Shown here piece by piece: positions 36,116 to 49,035 of a DNA stretch of 64,000 nucleotides. The DNA is from Cenococcum geophilum 1.58 (lineage: Eukaryota > Ascomycota > Dothideomycetes > Gloniales > Gloniaceae). The position numbers and the translations under genes were made by a program. The stretch is taken from positions 2,037,785 through 2,101,784 of the forward strand of contig KV748186.1 in NCBI GenBank assembly GCA_001692895.1. Reading direction: 5' to 3'. The notes below the pieces were generated by a model that saw nothing but the letters and a program-made list of their open reading frames with translations, was not told where the DNA came from and searched no databases. Position 1 is the stretch's first letter, and each line of letters starts with the position of its first letter.

Positions 36116-37526
36116 TTATCGATAGGGTTCATGGGCTATGAAGAGAGAACAGCGTTAACTCTAGAGCGAATGGTCGCTTGTGGTTTTGGAGGTGATATTT
36201 TCGGTGCCTGACGCCAAAGAACAGCCCCGCAGTGCACGGGCCTTAACGGCATTTCGGATTTCCCAATGCAGAATTGCAGTAGACAATAACAATCCCTCCC
36301 CTCACGACACATGCATTGAGTCTTGGTCTTCTGTAAACGTCTTCGAAATGTTGTGCCGAACATATCAGTGGCTTGCCTTTCCCTTTCTGTTAACTTCGAA
36401 GGTTGTTAGTACCCCATCCATCTAGTGCTCCCTATTTTAATCCACCTCCGAAAGCACCTGCTGAACCGAGATCTCCGAGACGAGTTCAGGCCTCTACGAC
36501 CCGCAGAACTGGAATATTTTGGGGGTTTTTAGTTGCGGAGTGGAAATCCTTCAGGAGTCAGCTCACAGGCTATGTCTCAGTTATCTCGGTGATGCCGAAC
36601 CTACGCTGAAGATCAGCAATGTAAGCTTTGAAGGTCATCTTTTAGGAACACTCCCAATAAAATTACGGAAAATTGGCGTCGAAACATAATCCATTCTCAC
36701 ATATATTTCTATTGTATGGTGAGATCTGCTCTCTATCTGGTAGGTCCTTGCGTAGGGCGGGATCTTTAGCCAATCGGCCTATCGAGTTACAATGTAGGTC
36801 GCAATTGGGAGTTCTGTTTACATAAACCAGAATATAGGGGATCACAGCTTGTATGTAGCATCTACATGAACCCTAACGAGTTTTCAACGACATGCGATTG
36901 GGATTATGGAACCCCGATCATAAATTATTTGCAGTATCTAGATGGGGCGAGCATCTCCCATAGTTAGCGTAAGGCTTCAAATACTAGAAAACAGGACATG
37001 CGTGCCTAAAGACGTCCACTAGGTAAGCGAATGCCTCCTAGCTAGTTTGCCTGGAGGTTAGTGTCATGCATGGCGGCATGGGATCAGCAAGGTCCCTCGA
37101 AGCAACGCCAAAGAGCGTCTTCCGATTGAGTGGAAACACGGCAGACACCATTATCCACCAGGTGTGAACTCTGCGTCAGCATCTGGCTACAGAACAGCAT
37201 GGTAGTTGCTTGCGTGAGGGTGCCAGCCAGGCGACGAGCGACCATTGAAAAGTAGTACAGCAACATGCTATATTAACAGTGCTATAACGACAAAGAATAG
37301 CAATTCTGCCTGAATAGAGGTTAAATTGCTCAGGGTACTGGCGTTACCTAGAAGTCGAGGTGAACGTGAGTTTGTGATAAGGATTGGTTGAACAGAACTA
37401 GCCACCAAAGTGGGTGATATTTTTTTCGATGAGAAATCAGAGTCAGGAGTTGTCCATGCATTCTTGGAGGCGTTCAAAAATCTATGTATCCATTGAACCA
37501 AAAGCATGTTGAGACAAACGCGGTTA

Positions 37527-37667
37527 TCCCTTAACCCGTCAAAATTGGTCCTTCTCTTATCGATAAAAATTAGACCAATCGGAGTGGTTGGATAAATATA
37601 AAATATCCCAATCAATAATAATAGCGAATATTTATCGATAAGAGATGGGCGCTGACGGGTTAAGAGA
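37527..37667. mobile_element. TA-flanked MITE, family TCYCTTAACCCG (141 bp)
   Basis: The inverted ends TCCCTTAACCCGTCA (left) and TCTCTTAACCCGTCA (complement of right) continue into a shared CTCTTATCGATAAA block, giving TIRs of about 44 bp. TA lies on both sides (37525-37526 and 37668-37669). It is related to the 286-bp element at 53236-53521, with which it shares the TIR start and the TTATCGATAA block. It encodes no protein. Confidence 0.85.
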
Positions 37668-40038
37668 TAGTCCTTTTAATTTGAAATTTTGGCGTCGCGA
37701 GCTCATGCAGCACGGGAACGCTCGTGTGCAATAACAGGCACCATTGGCGGGATATAGAAATATCCACGCGGGCTCGAAATGCGCCGAACCCGGTGCCAAG
37801 CCACAGGGTGTACAGGAAATGGGATATTCATAGTACGGTTACCAATTCAGCACTGGCAAAAATGAGCTCCACAACCTCGCGTTTCTCCATGCCTGGGTCT
37901 TGCCAAACACTTCAATAGCGATCGACGGCAGTGGCATAATAGTATCAAGATAGGTTTCATACGCAAAAGACAACATTGGAAGGTATTACTTCATAAATAG
38001 ACAAAGCTAGATGCGGGAATTAATTTCGGTACCGTGCGGTGAATCGCGAGATGAGAGGCCACGCTGCATAATTTTGACGGAAACAGACCCCTCTGGCGCC
38101 TAACGCAACACCATTCTATTCGCAACCCGGGTTATCGGGATTGGTGGCACGCCTCGGCCCGAATGGATCGCTCGAAGCTGGTAGTGTGCCCGACAAGCCA
38201 TGTGCGTTGCGGTATAGTGGCGCAGATCGGCCGGAGCGGGGCCTGGGAGGGTACGATGGTGGAGATGAGCGACTAACGTGGAAATGCAGAGGTTTAATTC
38301 CTTCCTGCTTGTGGGGATGAAATGGGGCGAGCGATATGCGGTTTTTATCGTTATGCTGCTCTGACTAAAAGGGAGACGTGCCTTGTGCAACCGATAGTGG
38401 CTTGAAGGGGCTGGGGTTTGAAGCGAGGTAATTGCTTTTCATTCTTCCCTGAGGTATGTCTACCGTACTGATAAACGACGCCCCGTAATGCCTGAAGTCC
38501 GAGGAGCAAATGTTAACGGATCTTCGTCATCATACGCGCGGATGCTGACATTGACCGGCAACTGGGGATCATGGTTATGATTATGGAAAGTCGCGTGAAA
38601 GAAGCCACAATGTGTCAATTTGAGCGGCGACTCTTGGAAGCGGCACAACCCCATTGCACCAAGATCTGTGAGAGACACTCTGCGAGCACCAAGATTCTTT
38701 GTATTCAGGAGTGCTTGAGACCTGGGGCAAGGCGAGAGGATTTAGGAATGGCATGCAGCGGCAGCTAACCAAGAAGATGGTGAGAAGCGACGGTACGCGA
38801 CGGTCTGCGTCTGTGCAACTCGACCTTCCCAGCTGTTTCCGATTGGGTGCTGTGGTGATTAGGGACGACCTCAGGACGGTAAGACTTGAAGGCATGAATA
38901 TTGTCGGAACCGCCCAGCTTGAGCGGGCTTGAGGGCGGGCGGCTGGTGTGCGCCTATTTACGCCTGCAGTGTCACGTCCAGTGAGTTGAGAAACTGCGGT
39001 ACTCTCCCTCTCTGGCATGGAGGTGGCGGCTAGTCGGCAAGGCGACGGACTCGTAGAATAGCTGCTGTTGCTACGCCACGGCGACACCAGATTGTGCGAG
39101 TCGTTCGCTCCCTTCCGTGCGGCGGTGGTGGTCGAGTCATGTGCGATTGGTGGAACCGGGCGCGGGGCAGCTGTGTCGTCTAAACAAAACACAAAGACAG
39201 CGGCTCGGTGAGAGAGTGAAACTTTAGGCGAGGGTTGCTGCTGGCCCATCTGCTACCCCATGGCCGCGATGGAGATGGCTTCCAATACACATGTGCACAG
39301 GGCTTTGTCCAGAGTCAGCAGCCTTCCGACAAGCAACCCAATTGCCGCGTGGCCCAGCTGGGCAAGCGGTGTCCACAGGCCCATGGCATTAAACCCTGAG
39401 GGTAATGGTAGGGCAAAAGAGGCTGTGTGTCCAGGTCAGTTTTGGCAAAAGTCCGGTCAGATAAACTCCCGGCCATGCTGGGAGGCTCAGGGGGGTGTGT
39501 GGGGAGTCGATGGTCGATGGGGAAGTCGCTGGCCATCGAGTATCGAGCTTCCGCTCTGGTGGGCTGGTGCGAAGGGGCAGTGCAGCAGCACGATACGACG
39601 GGAAAAAACCAGGCGTTTGATGACGATCGGCTGCGATATAGCTACGACACTCCACCACGGCCAAACAGGCAGGCAAGGAAGCGGGTGCTCCGCATGTGTG
39701 AGACCTGTAGCGGGCGGGAGCCACGAGGCGTCCGAGCCAGGACAGAAAGGCTTTGAACGGCACGTCTTAGCGGCCAACGAATTGCGCTGCCCCGGGGTCC
39801 AACCCTGGCAGGATGGGCTGGGGCGCACGAAGGCAAAAACCCGGACCGGGGATCCTTCGGTGGTCGAAATGGCGTGCATGGCGAGGGGCGGAACAGCGAT
39901 GTGAAGATGGCTAAAGGCAGGGAACCGCGCGAGGCCAGGCTGGCAGGGCGTGGCGGGCTGGAGGGCTAGGAGCGGACAGCACAGTGCAGCACGGGAACTC
40001 TGGGGTCTTGGGACGGGCAGCGCGTGAGGGCGTTCAGC

Positions 40039-40041
<3 letters not shown>

Positions 40042-40080
<39 letters not shown>

Positions 40081-40083
40081 CAG
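40042..40083. repeat. (CAG)12 microsatellite plus TAG-CAG
   Basis: Twelve perfect CAG units (40042-40077) are followed by TAGCAG. It lies about 1.4 kb upstream of the bHLH start codon, outside any gene I can support. Confidence 0.97.
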
Positions 40084-41510
40084 TGGGCAGCATTGCCATG
40101 AGGTCTTTGTAGCCTTTTTGCAGGGCGACAGCTGCCATGTGTCGCGTTAATTGGCAGATCGCCTAACCCTCACTAAGATACACGAAACCTTGATTGAACG
40201 ATTTCCCACGTGCTGACGACGGGAGATGGTTTGCTTCTGGCCGGCTTCCCTGCCAATTAGTCTGTACTCGAACCAGGGCGCCGCGGCTGCAAATCCGACT
40301 CTCAACCTCGACGGACAACCTGAACAACGTCGAACCCTTGGACGCTGAAAAATAGTTACACCCACGTCCAGCCCGACACGCTCGACTCAACCACCGCTCC
40401 ACCCATCAATTGTCCTCCCATCCGCTCACTCGGGTCACTCTTAGTCGTCTATGCAAGGCACGCCCGCCCGTTTGCTCGATTCAGCCGGCCTGCGAGCGAA
40501 GAAAAGACTGCGACCGGCCGTCCCTCTAGCCAACGTTCGACAGATCATGTCCTCGACGCGGATGTCCTCTGTGTCGCTGCTCCGCTGACTGCTACTTGCC
40601 TCCCAGACCTGCCATCGCCCACGACCCTGCCGAAGCCCTTCCAAAGGCACGTTGCCCGTGCCCGCTGTTCTGGCTCTGTCGACTTGCAACCGTCGAGGTG
40701 CCACGCCAAAGCTGCTCGACCTAATTTTTTTTCGCATCCTCTTAGGTCAATTCCTACGTATTAGCTACTGACGCGCCTCACTCTGCGCCTTATTCGCCGA
40801 GGAAAGTTTGCCTTCTGCCCTAGGTCGACGACAGCCAGGACCATCACCACCACCAGCAGCGCTGTACTCCTGTTAATCATCGAGCATACGCCAGCCCTGC
40901 GCACTCCCCCGTTCAGGCCGCGCTCGCTCTTGAGAAGACTGCAGCCACTCCCGTTTTGGCTGCTAGGTCCACTCTTTACTTCGATGCTTGTATTAGGAGG
41001 TTTCCTGGCTTTCTTTCTTCTGACCTGATCTGCTACCGCAAGCTTCAAGCAACCGCCTCTCATAAAAGAAAAAACATCTAGTCATCTGAGTTCTCGTGCG
41101 ATTGGCCTTAAAAAGTAGAGATTCTTGGCATTTCACATTTCATGCCCCACCTAGTACGTGAGTTCTTGCCTTAGTAGCAACCCGTGCCGCATATCCTTTT
41201 TTGGTCAAGTTTTTATCAGATTTTCGTCTGGCCGTCCTTAAACTTGTTTATCCCAAGGCTAATGATAATTGTCAGTCTACGATACTCATTCTCTTCACCG
41301 TGTTCTCTAAAGTCTTAGGTTCACTCGCCACGATTCACGAGATTGAGGACTAGTTTGTGGAATCTTCATCGTAAAGCGTGATTGGTGTTTCGTTTTCAGG
41401 TTTTTCCTGCGTCCAGCGCAAGCCAAAACCACCCCCGTTGCTTCTCACCGAAAAACTCCAGCCGGCCATTCCGTAACGCAAAGGTGGGCAACGAATTTTT
41501 ACCAGCCAAG

Positions 41511-43257
41511 ATGGATGTTGTTTCCCAAGACCGGCGGCCCCCAGCGCCCTCGTCTCAAAGCCAAGCGCTCCCCTCAATTGCCTCCTTGACTGGAGCCTTG
41601 GCCCATCCAGAACAGTCACCAGTCCGATTAAGACAGCCATCAGAGGCACGAGACTCGGGCAATTGGTCGATACCTCAGAGTAAACGTAAGCCCGCTCCCC
41701 CTATTATCTCGCTCATATTCACTACTATTTGTTAAATGCTATGCAACGTGAGACTTCAGAACAAAATCTCAAGACCCTCACTGCTTTCTTTATCTTCACC
41801 ATCCATTTCAAATACTGTAGATTTCCATGTTAACATTTCCTGTAATAGACTCATCGGGTGTCTCAAATACCATGGGCCTTCAGTTACAAACTATACTAAA
41901 TGCTGAAGATTGTCCATCCCGAAACGCCGTCCCTGACACACCGCAGTCAGCGAGATACCCCACCCAACAGGTACACGGCCTGACTGTAGTAGAATTCACA
42001 AGACTAATACCAAACTCAGGGAAATGCACTACCTTCGCTCAATCAAGGATTTGACAACCGTGTCAGCCTCGAGAATACTTCTCATTTCGATTCCCGTCGA
42101 AGCAGTGTTGACAGCCGTATGAACGCAGGGATGGGTCACCTAGCCATCAGCCCATCCTCTCCTTATGACAGCCAAAATGCCTCTAGGGTGTCCCTCGTAT
42201 CAAACCTCCAACAGCAGCGCGGTATCACCAATGAACAGCGACCCAATGGAACATCACCACTATCTCCATTGGGTCCGAGAGCAGGTTCTCGAGCTAACCA
42301 CCCACCTCGAAGGGCGCCAGTCATCAATCCAAATCCAAGAAGTGTATCTGGAATGCCCGATCCTATGGCTGCTGCCCCGACGAAAGGTTTTGCATGGGCG
42401 TTTCCAGCCGAGGCGGACCCTGAAGATAGGCGAGGATCAAGCAGTGGAGGCTCAAGTATTGAGCGATCGATTCCGTCTCGCCAGAACAGCTTCGCCACGT
42501 CAGTCAACAGTAGCATTTTCGCAGAGTCTGGCCTACCATCTGGTCAGAAAAGATTCGACGACGGCACGTCTCCCGAATTTCAGTTCAACGAATTCAGCAC
42601 TGACGCTCATTCAGACATACCCACTACTCATCATCATTCCATGCAACATCGTAACGTCACAAGTCTCCAGAGCGGTGAACACCCGGCGACGCCTGGAAGT
42701 GGGAATTATAGTAGAACTCCAGAACTGCGCGTCAGCCACAAAATGGCTGAGAGGAAGCGGAGAAGTGAGATGAAACAACTATTCGACGAGTTGAACGGGA
42801 TACTGCCAAATTCGCCTGGTAGCAAGTCCAGCAAGTGGGAGATCCTAACCAAGTGTACGTTACTACATGACTCGTAGCGTTATCACGGGTGCTAACAGGT
42901 CTTTTTGCAGCCATTGAATACATCAAGACCCTTGGGAGGGCTCACGAGGCTGCCCGAACGGAGAATGCTCGTCTTCGACCAGACGCCGAATTCTGCAGGA
43001 GGGCCCAGGAAGAAAATGAGCTCCTCCGCAGCGAATTGCATGCCGTGTGGCAACATCTCAGACGTGCCGAACCTAACAGCCCACACATTTATGGTAGTAT
43101 GACTGGTATGCTCGCTCAGCAACATGCACAAACACCGACGAATGCGACCAACATTTTACCTCCTCTCCAACAGCCAACGCAATGGGTGCCACCTCCGCCC
43201 TCGGCTACAATGCAGGGAGTCGAATTCGCGGGGGCACGGCCCTACGATCATCGCTAA
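41511..43257 (+). CDS. bHLH transcription factor
   Basis: The model is join(41511..41685, 41849..41970, 42020..42854, 42911..43257), 492 residues. The DNA-binding/dimerisation domain is at about 338-400. The basic region HKMAERKRRSEM has His, Glu and Arg at the spacing typical of E-box (CACGTG-type) binders. Helix 1 (LFDELNGILP), a loop with SKSSKWE and helix 2 (ILTKSIEYIKTL) follow. After that comes a leucine/charged helix of the leucine-zipper kind. The N-terminal two thirds are Ser/Pro/Asn-rich and probably disordered. The third intron splits the codon before IEYIK, and the GCTAAC branch site and GCAG acceptor are clear. Exon 1 could end at 41679 instead of 41685 (two overlapping donors). 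It is presumably a nuclear regulator; targets are not inferable. Confidence 0.88.
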
Positions 43258-46200
43258 GCGTCTTACAGATTCTGAAACATTCTGGGGCGTCCCAGAGGTC
43301 CTTCCGGGACTTTTCTGTACACTAACAGTATCGGCTTCTGCTTCCACATGTTTGACGAACCTACACCAGCCCTTTACATACATATTCCTCCGCAAAAGAT
43401 CTCACATGTCCGATACGGCGATAATTTTTTCCTTGTATCACGAACGGTATCTCGGTTGCTGCGCTTATATCCAATCTTGGCGGCCTCGTCGAGATTTTGC
43501 TTGCATGATATTTCCTTCGTCTCTCATCATAACCCTGAGGCGAGGGGTTTGTGGCTGCGGGATGGAGGGATTTTGTTCACGGTTGCACATTCCTCGCCGG
43601 CGCGCCTGGATACCAACACGGGTTCAGATTTCAGCTCGTTGCGTGCCCTTTCATGTCTACATCATGTCGTGGCCACTGGCGCTTTGCTGCTACAGCCTCG
43701 ATTTCTCCTTGTCGTTTCCTGTTTTTGGCTGCAATGCTCGTTGCTGATTTCTAAAGTCTTACGTGTACCCATTATACCTTACTGCGTAAGGGTGGAAGGG
43801 CGGATTGAGGGAGTGAATGGATGGGTGGGCGGGTGGGTGGAGGGATGGATACACGGCTGACCATAGCCCTTCTTCTGCTTGAGATCAAAAAGTATGCTTC
43901 ACTCATGTACCCCTAGTAGGTAGCTCTGGTGGCAGGCGGCTGGAGACTCCCATGGCGCCTTAATCCAACAAATCTAGGCTTTTACTATTTTTTACTGTTA
44001 CTAAAACTGTTTCATTGCTAGTTTCACGTCTACCGTTTCGTTAGCCAAGGATTAGCTGGCTACTCTTCCCTGTTCTTTTTGTTTAAGCCCAGATGTTTAA
44101 AACGTAAGTTGTCTTCCCTCAGCCACACTGTTTTGACCCTGGATAGGTCCGTGCTAACATAGTGAATCGTCATGCAGGTGGTCTTCAACGATCGCGATAA
44201 TGGATATTATCTACTTCTGCTTCTCTTTCCCGTAGAGAAGAAAGACCGGACAAGTATTCCAAATAGCGGATCCTTGACGTCCTACTCTAAGGACTGGTAC
44301 TATCAATCTCGGCAAACTTCGTAGAGTAGAACCCCGGAGAATTAGCCAGCACAATTGACAAAGCCGTGATTCAGATGCCTATTATTTGTATAGCATTTGC
44401 TGGCAGTAACTCCAACAACACAATTTACGAGGCGTCGCTCAACGCCTCGAAGACGCTAAAGTCGTAGTGAGTGCGGGGGTTTAGATCTCACAACGCTTTA
44501 GGCGGCAATGCAAAGATTTCACCGCCACACATCCCGTCAGCTCTAACCCTATTACATGAATTAGAACTGTAGCAGCAGTGCATTTACACGGTATCGCCTC
44601 TGGAGTCCCAAGGGCTAATAGGATGAAAACTCATGGCAAAAGTTTTGCCCAAATGTTCCAAGTCGCGGGTTAGCTAAACATAACAGAGAACCACACTTTG
44701 GCGGACCGCCCATAAGCCTATTTCATTCTCCGATATACCGGCGCTTTAAGTTTATTGACGACCCGCCATTATGGCACGCAGGAGGTTGGGGCGCATGCGA
44801 TAATTAGAGGTGTAATACCAGAATACGATGAACAGTCAGTTAGGGCACCAGCAGGAAGTTATATATCCTCAGCTCACTCGTAGTACTGGAGTCTCAGCGG
44901 CCGACCTAGGCCCTTTAGAGATCTATTGCTGGATGCCACATGCAGACGTCTGTCGAGTGAACAATTAAGGCGGATGTTTAGACATGAAGGATGAGAACTT
45001 GCATGTCTAGCAAGGCGCCGACTGATCTAATTGCTATATGAGATATATTAACGCCAGGTGTTAGCTCGCTTCGAACCTCCTGGCTACGGTAAATTCATGT
45101 CATCGTTCTCATTTGCAAAACTCAAGAGATTTTAGGCAAAGGCAGAACAGGTCTTCTGCGAAGAGTCTTTGTGATGTGGCGGAGTCTACGACTGATGGGG
45201 GTGCTGGGAGCCCGGTAGACTGGGAGGTTGTGCGGGATTGTGTCCAGTGAGGGTTTTCTGATAATCTTCACAGGCATATCAAATGTGTCTTGTAAAAACA
45301 GGAAACCAAATCACTCTTCGCGCCCCCTCATATCTATTAGATTTTAAGCTTCTATTTAGTTGTTTCATTTTCATTTTCATTTTCTTGCATTTGGAAAGCC
45401 TGGGATCTGGATTGAAGGTTCTCCTTCAGCGCGGTTCCAAGCACTAACATCCAACATGTTCCGTGGAGCGACGATCGGGAGATGGACTGCAATTCTTCAG
45501 GAGGTTTGTAATGGCAATGTTGAATTATAATTTAGAAAATGTCTTTTTCTAAAGTTTTTGAGTTTCCTTTGGTTCGTGTGAAAAAGTACCTAGTAATTCC
45601 ATTAGCCTCTATATCCTTCTCCCCTTTGTTCTTCATCTCCTTTTCTATCATCTATTTCTTTATATATTCCTCCTGCTTCCCTAGCTGCTTCTTATCCAAC
45701 TGCTGTTGTTCCGCTTGCCTCTATTCCGACTCCTGCTTCTAGATCCCTTCATCTATCATTCCCCCTTCTATTACTTCTCATTCTTCGTCCCATTTACCGT
45801 ACGCATTTAGGCCGCGGTAGGCGGCCTGGCCAAATTTATATACGGATGGAGTAGGTAAGCCAAAAAATATCAGAATAGCGGGGGGGCATTTGAAGTCTAT
45901 GAATTGAAGACAAGGACGAGGTACAACGATGGTCATCTGCCTGTACTGCCAAAGAAACAGTGCTAAGGGTATCGAGTTTTGCAACAGTGTCCGTGCTACC
46001 GAGGATAAGTGAGTGGTCTGCTGTCAATCACATAAACCACTGCAAGAAGTACATCTAAAACCAAAGTGCTCGCTACAAAGGAATATACACGAAGCTTAGA
46101 AGGGAAGCGAGGAGCCGTAACGGCGTAAATCTGATCCAACAACCCATAGGAATTAATGGGAAAGAGCTACAAGAACGAGATCCCTGCGTGGCCGAGCGGA

Positions 46201-46477
46201 GTCAATTAACCCTAAACCCAGCGAGCCCCGTCACGATTCTCTCCAAAAAGATACAAAGTGCCCCGCTATCCATTCACACAGGGTATATTTGTCCGGTCTC
46301 CATGTGAGGAGAGGTCGCCGCTAAATATAACGCAACAGGACCGCCAAGAAAGTAGGTAAGTAGAAAGAAAACAATTTGGAAAAGGAGATGTCGTAGAAAC
46401 AAAGACTTAGCTCAGTCATAACACNCATGACTCGTGAAAGGATATCGTCAACACTCTTACTATCCTATTCCCTGGAC
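43258..46477. other. Intergenic stretch of 3.2 kb
   Basis: No gene is supported. Short sequence quirks include a GGGTGGA/GGGCGGG-rich patch at about 43790-43855, a (TTTTCA)4-like patch at about 45366-45385, and one N at 46425. The first few hundred bases are presumably the 3' untranslated region of the bHLH gene. Confidence 0.5.
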
Positions 46478-48340
46478 TCAGAAATCCCAGAAACCGCCTT
46501 TGCTCTCGGGTTCTTTAGCACCACCCTTGGGCCGTACGCCCTCATAATCATCGCCCTCGTTCCCGATACTCCAACCTTCGGCTGCGCCCTTGCGTCCACC
46601 CATGCCGTCTCCGCTAGTCTTGATGCCCCTACCTCCGTTCACGTTCTCCTTCTTTGACTGCTCGGGGGAGTTTTCATAGAGAGCCCAGTGCGGGTCAAGC
46701 GCTTTGAGGACTTTCTTGCGGTCTTCGGGGATATGTTTGGCATTGCCGTTTCCGTTTTCGTCGCCGCTGTTCGCAGTTCTTGCTGGGTTGGGGCTCGCAT
46801 CCGTCATCTCCCACTGACTGCCGAAATTCTTCTTGCGGTTCTCATTATTGATGGCCATAGTGACATTGCCTAGAGGACGCTTGTCATCGCCCTTTAGAGC
46901 TTCACTCTCGTTCTCGTCGTCTGAGGTGGAATGCAGGATGTGATCTTTATAAAGACCTAGGCCGGCGTTGTGCAGACGACCTTTGGCAGGGACATTCTTC
47001 TTGCGATCCGCCGCCGGCGTGCCATCGTCAACAAATTCAAAGTGGGTATCCGCGTCTGGACGAGCTTGATGCACAATGGGACGGTGGACGGGAGAGCCTT
47101 CATCCTATAAATGGAAAACACAAGTTAGCCTTCGGCCATTCCTAGAGGGGATAGAAGAGAAGAGAAGAAACCTCGAAATGAACATAAGGACCGACCTCGT
47201 CGTCGCTCCACCCAAAGTGTCGGACGGCCTGCCCAAGCACCTTCGTGCCAGGCTTCTTGGGCGTGGCGAAGTCTTCAAAGTCCCATTGCGACATGTGCTT
47301 AGACTTTGTCGAGTGCGCCGTCTCCTGTACTTTGGGTGTATGCTGACCATCGTTCCCGTCACCGAACTCAAAGTGATTGTACTTCTTTGCATTTGTCTTA
47401 ACGCTGGCGGGAGATTTCAGCGGCTCCTCTTCCTCAGTCTCCTCGAACAACCGGTTGCTAATGAAATTCTTGCCGCCTCCCGCTTTCATAGGTATACCAT
47501 TCTTCTGTGGAGATGGGCTAGCGACAGAAGGCGTAGGTGACCCTGGGCCCTCACCCGCGAAGAGCTCCGAGTAGTCTCGTGGCGGTGGTTTCGCTGACTG
47601 TGCGCGGGGTGCAATGGGCCGGGAGAAGGAGGTTTCTTGGTTGATGTCGCGCGGTTGGAACAATGACAGGCTTGCGTGCGGGTCACCTGTGGCACTGATC
47701 GAGCTCCTGCTGGAAGTCGGACGACCCGTGGTGATGGCCTCATTTGGATCGCGGGACGCTGTGGATCGTCGCGATGATGTGGTGGAAGGAGGGTGTGTCA
47801 TAAATGACGAGCTGGAAGCAATGAGACGCGCCTGGTCCTTGCCGTCGCGAATCGGCCAATTGCGCGCGCGCGCACCGATCACATCGATCTGCTTGAGGAG
47901 AGAGCCTTGGTCCCAGTAGAGACGGACTTGGGTGATTTTCTGCTGGTCGTCGAACTGGACGATGTGGACCTGTCAGGATTGAGGCTGTTAGATTGTTCCC
48001 CTAGAGTTCAAGCTACGTCTGTCAAACGTACCACCGGGAAGGTTACAGTCCTGTCAGCAAGAAAGTTGTCGTCTAGTCCTGGCAAAAAAGCGCCGCCACC
48101 AGAGGTGAATTCTAGAGTTGTCTCCACGTCCAGGCAAAGGCCATTGCTGCTCTCAATCGCGCTTAAGAGCTTCTCGCTCTTCTTTTCCAGCTGCTTCGCT
48201 TGCGCTGAGAGGTGCTTGATAATGGCTGTGGGTTCATTTATAGTCGTAAGCGTCGTGATGTAGTGTATAGACGCCTTTTCCGCAAGCACAGCTGTGGAGG
48301 GATTGGCTAAGAACTGCTGATATTTCGCGCTGAGCGACAT
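46478..48340 (-). CDS. NTF2-like domain protein, conserved ascomycete family (apparent 1-base frameshift)
   Basis: Exons on the minus strand are 48340..48032, 47970..47196 and 47104..46478. The N-terminal domain starts MSLSAKYQQFL and covers an NTF2-like cone fold; its last strand is split by intron 1 (GTACGT donor, GACAG acceptor). After the acceptor the expected VHIVQFDDQQ is read, but then the frame must shift by one base at about 47938-47944 (an extra G in CAGCAGGAAAATC) to continue into KITQVRLYWDQGSLLKQ and the rest. The remaining about 450 residues are Ser/Pro-rich and disordered, with short conserved blocks such as HFGWSDDE (cut by intron 2) and DADTHFEF, ending GGFWDF. The shift is either a sequencing error (this draft has Ns, one at 46425) or a recent lesion. 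My memory of the family sequence is the basis for calling it a shift. Function is unknown. Confidence 0.72.
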
Positions 48341-49035
48341 GATGCGACGCGCGAGGCTGTAAAAGTATATTGGGTGAAGGACAAGTATCGAATCAGAAGG
48401 CTGCTTGGTGTGCTGGTGGTAGAATAATGGGTTTGGTGGGGAAAAGTAAAAGTTGAGAGTAGTTGAGTAGCTGGGTAGTTGGACGGAAGAAAAGGTAAAC
48501 AGAAAAGGGAGTGTTGTCGAAAGGAATGCGGCTTCCTGGTGAAACAAGGAAGCGAAATATGTGTAGAATCGGCCGGTGGAGAGTTCCTGGGGAAGGACGT
48601 GACGCAGCGTTATGCAGGGGCATCCAAGCGGAGCTTTTCTTGTGTTGACACTTGACGTTGCTGAGCCCCGGCCAAGGAGCTTCATCATTTCATTTAGTGC
48701 AATCTACGCACTTCTGGAACAAAGGAAACATCCACGCCGCTTGGCTTCCAAACAATCCGCCTGATTAGCCACAATTTCACCACAATGCCAGGGTGCTGTT
48801 TCACATGTCCGCATAGCCAATCGAATAATACCATAGTTCAAAAATACTTCAGCTAGGAGATGGCTATCGCCAGGGGGCACACAACACGACTACGACTAAA
48901 CAAAAGACATAAGAAATTCATCCACGACTGCAAAAGCTTCCCAACACCACCAACTAAATGACTCGATCACCCTTCCTCCCCTGAAAACTCATTCCGCATC
49001 ATGGCTTAGCCCTACGGCTAGCAAAGTTACTTCGA
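48341..49035. other. Intergenic spacer
   Basis: This contains the 5' leader/promoter of the NTF2-like gene (a pyrimidine-rich stretch on the minus strand at about 48400-48560) and the 3' flank of the MFS gene. Nothing else was recognised. Confidence 0.5.

Larger units (their letters stand above)
36116..41510. other. Gene-poor stretch of 5.4 kb before the bHLH gene
   Basis: No convincing gene is seen. It contains a 141-bp MITE (37527-37667) and a (CAG)12 tract (40042-40077). From about 38.9 to 41.1 kb it is GC-rich; open frames there lie on both strands in competing frames, with no family likeness and no splice structure. The last 1-1.4 kb may be the long leader/promoter of the bHLH gene, common for fungal transcription factors, though this cannot be shown from sequence. 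Confidence 0.5.

Noticed and set aside
38581-39904. Long open frames on both strands in the GC-rich stretch
   Set aside because: Competing frames on both strands over the same bases, low-complexity Trp/Gly/Arg/Ser-rich products, no splice structure or recognised domain.
45050-45110. B-box-like GGTTCGAAGCG on the minus strand
   Set aside because: The T-stem does not pair and no A-box lies at the right distance.
46185-46215. tRNA-like TGCGTGGCCGAGCGG (A-box resemblance)
   Set aside because: No matching B-box, no acceptor stem pairing and no anticodon arm could be drawn.
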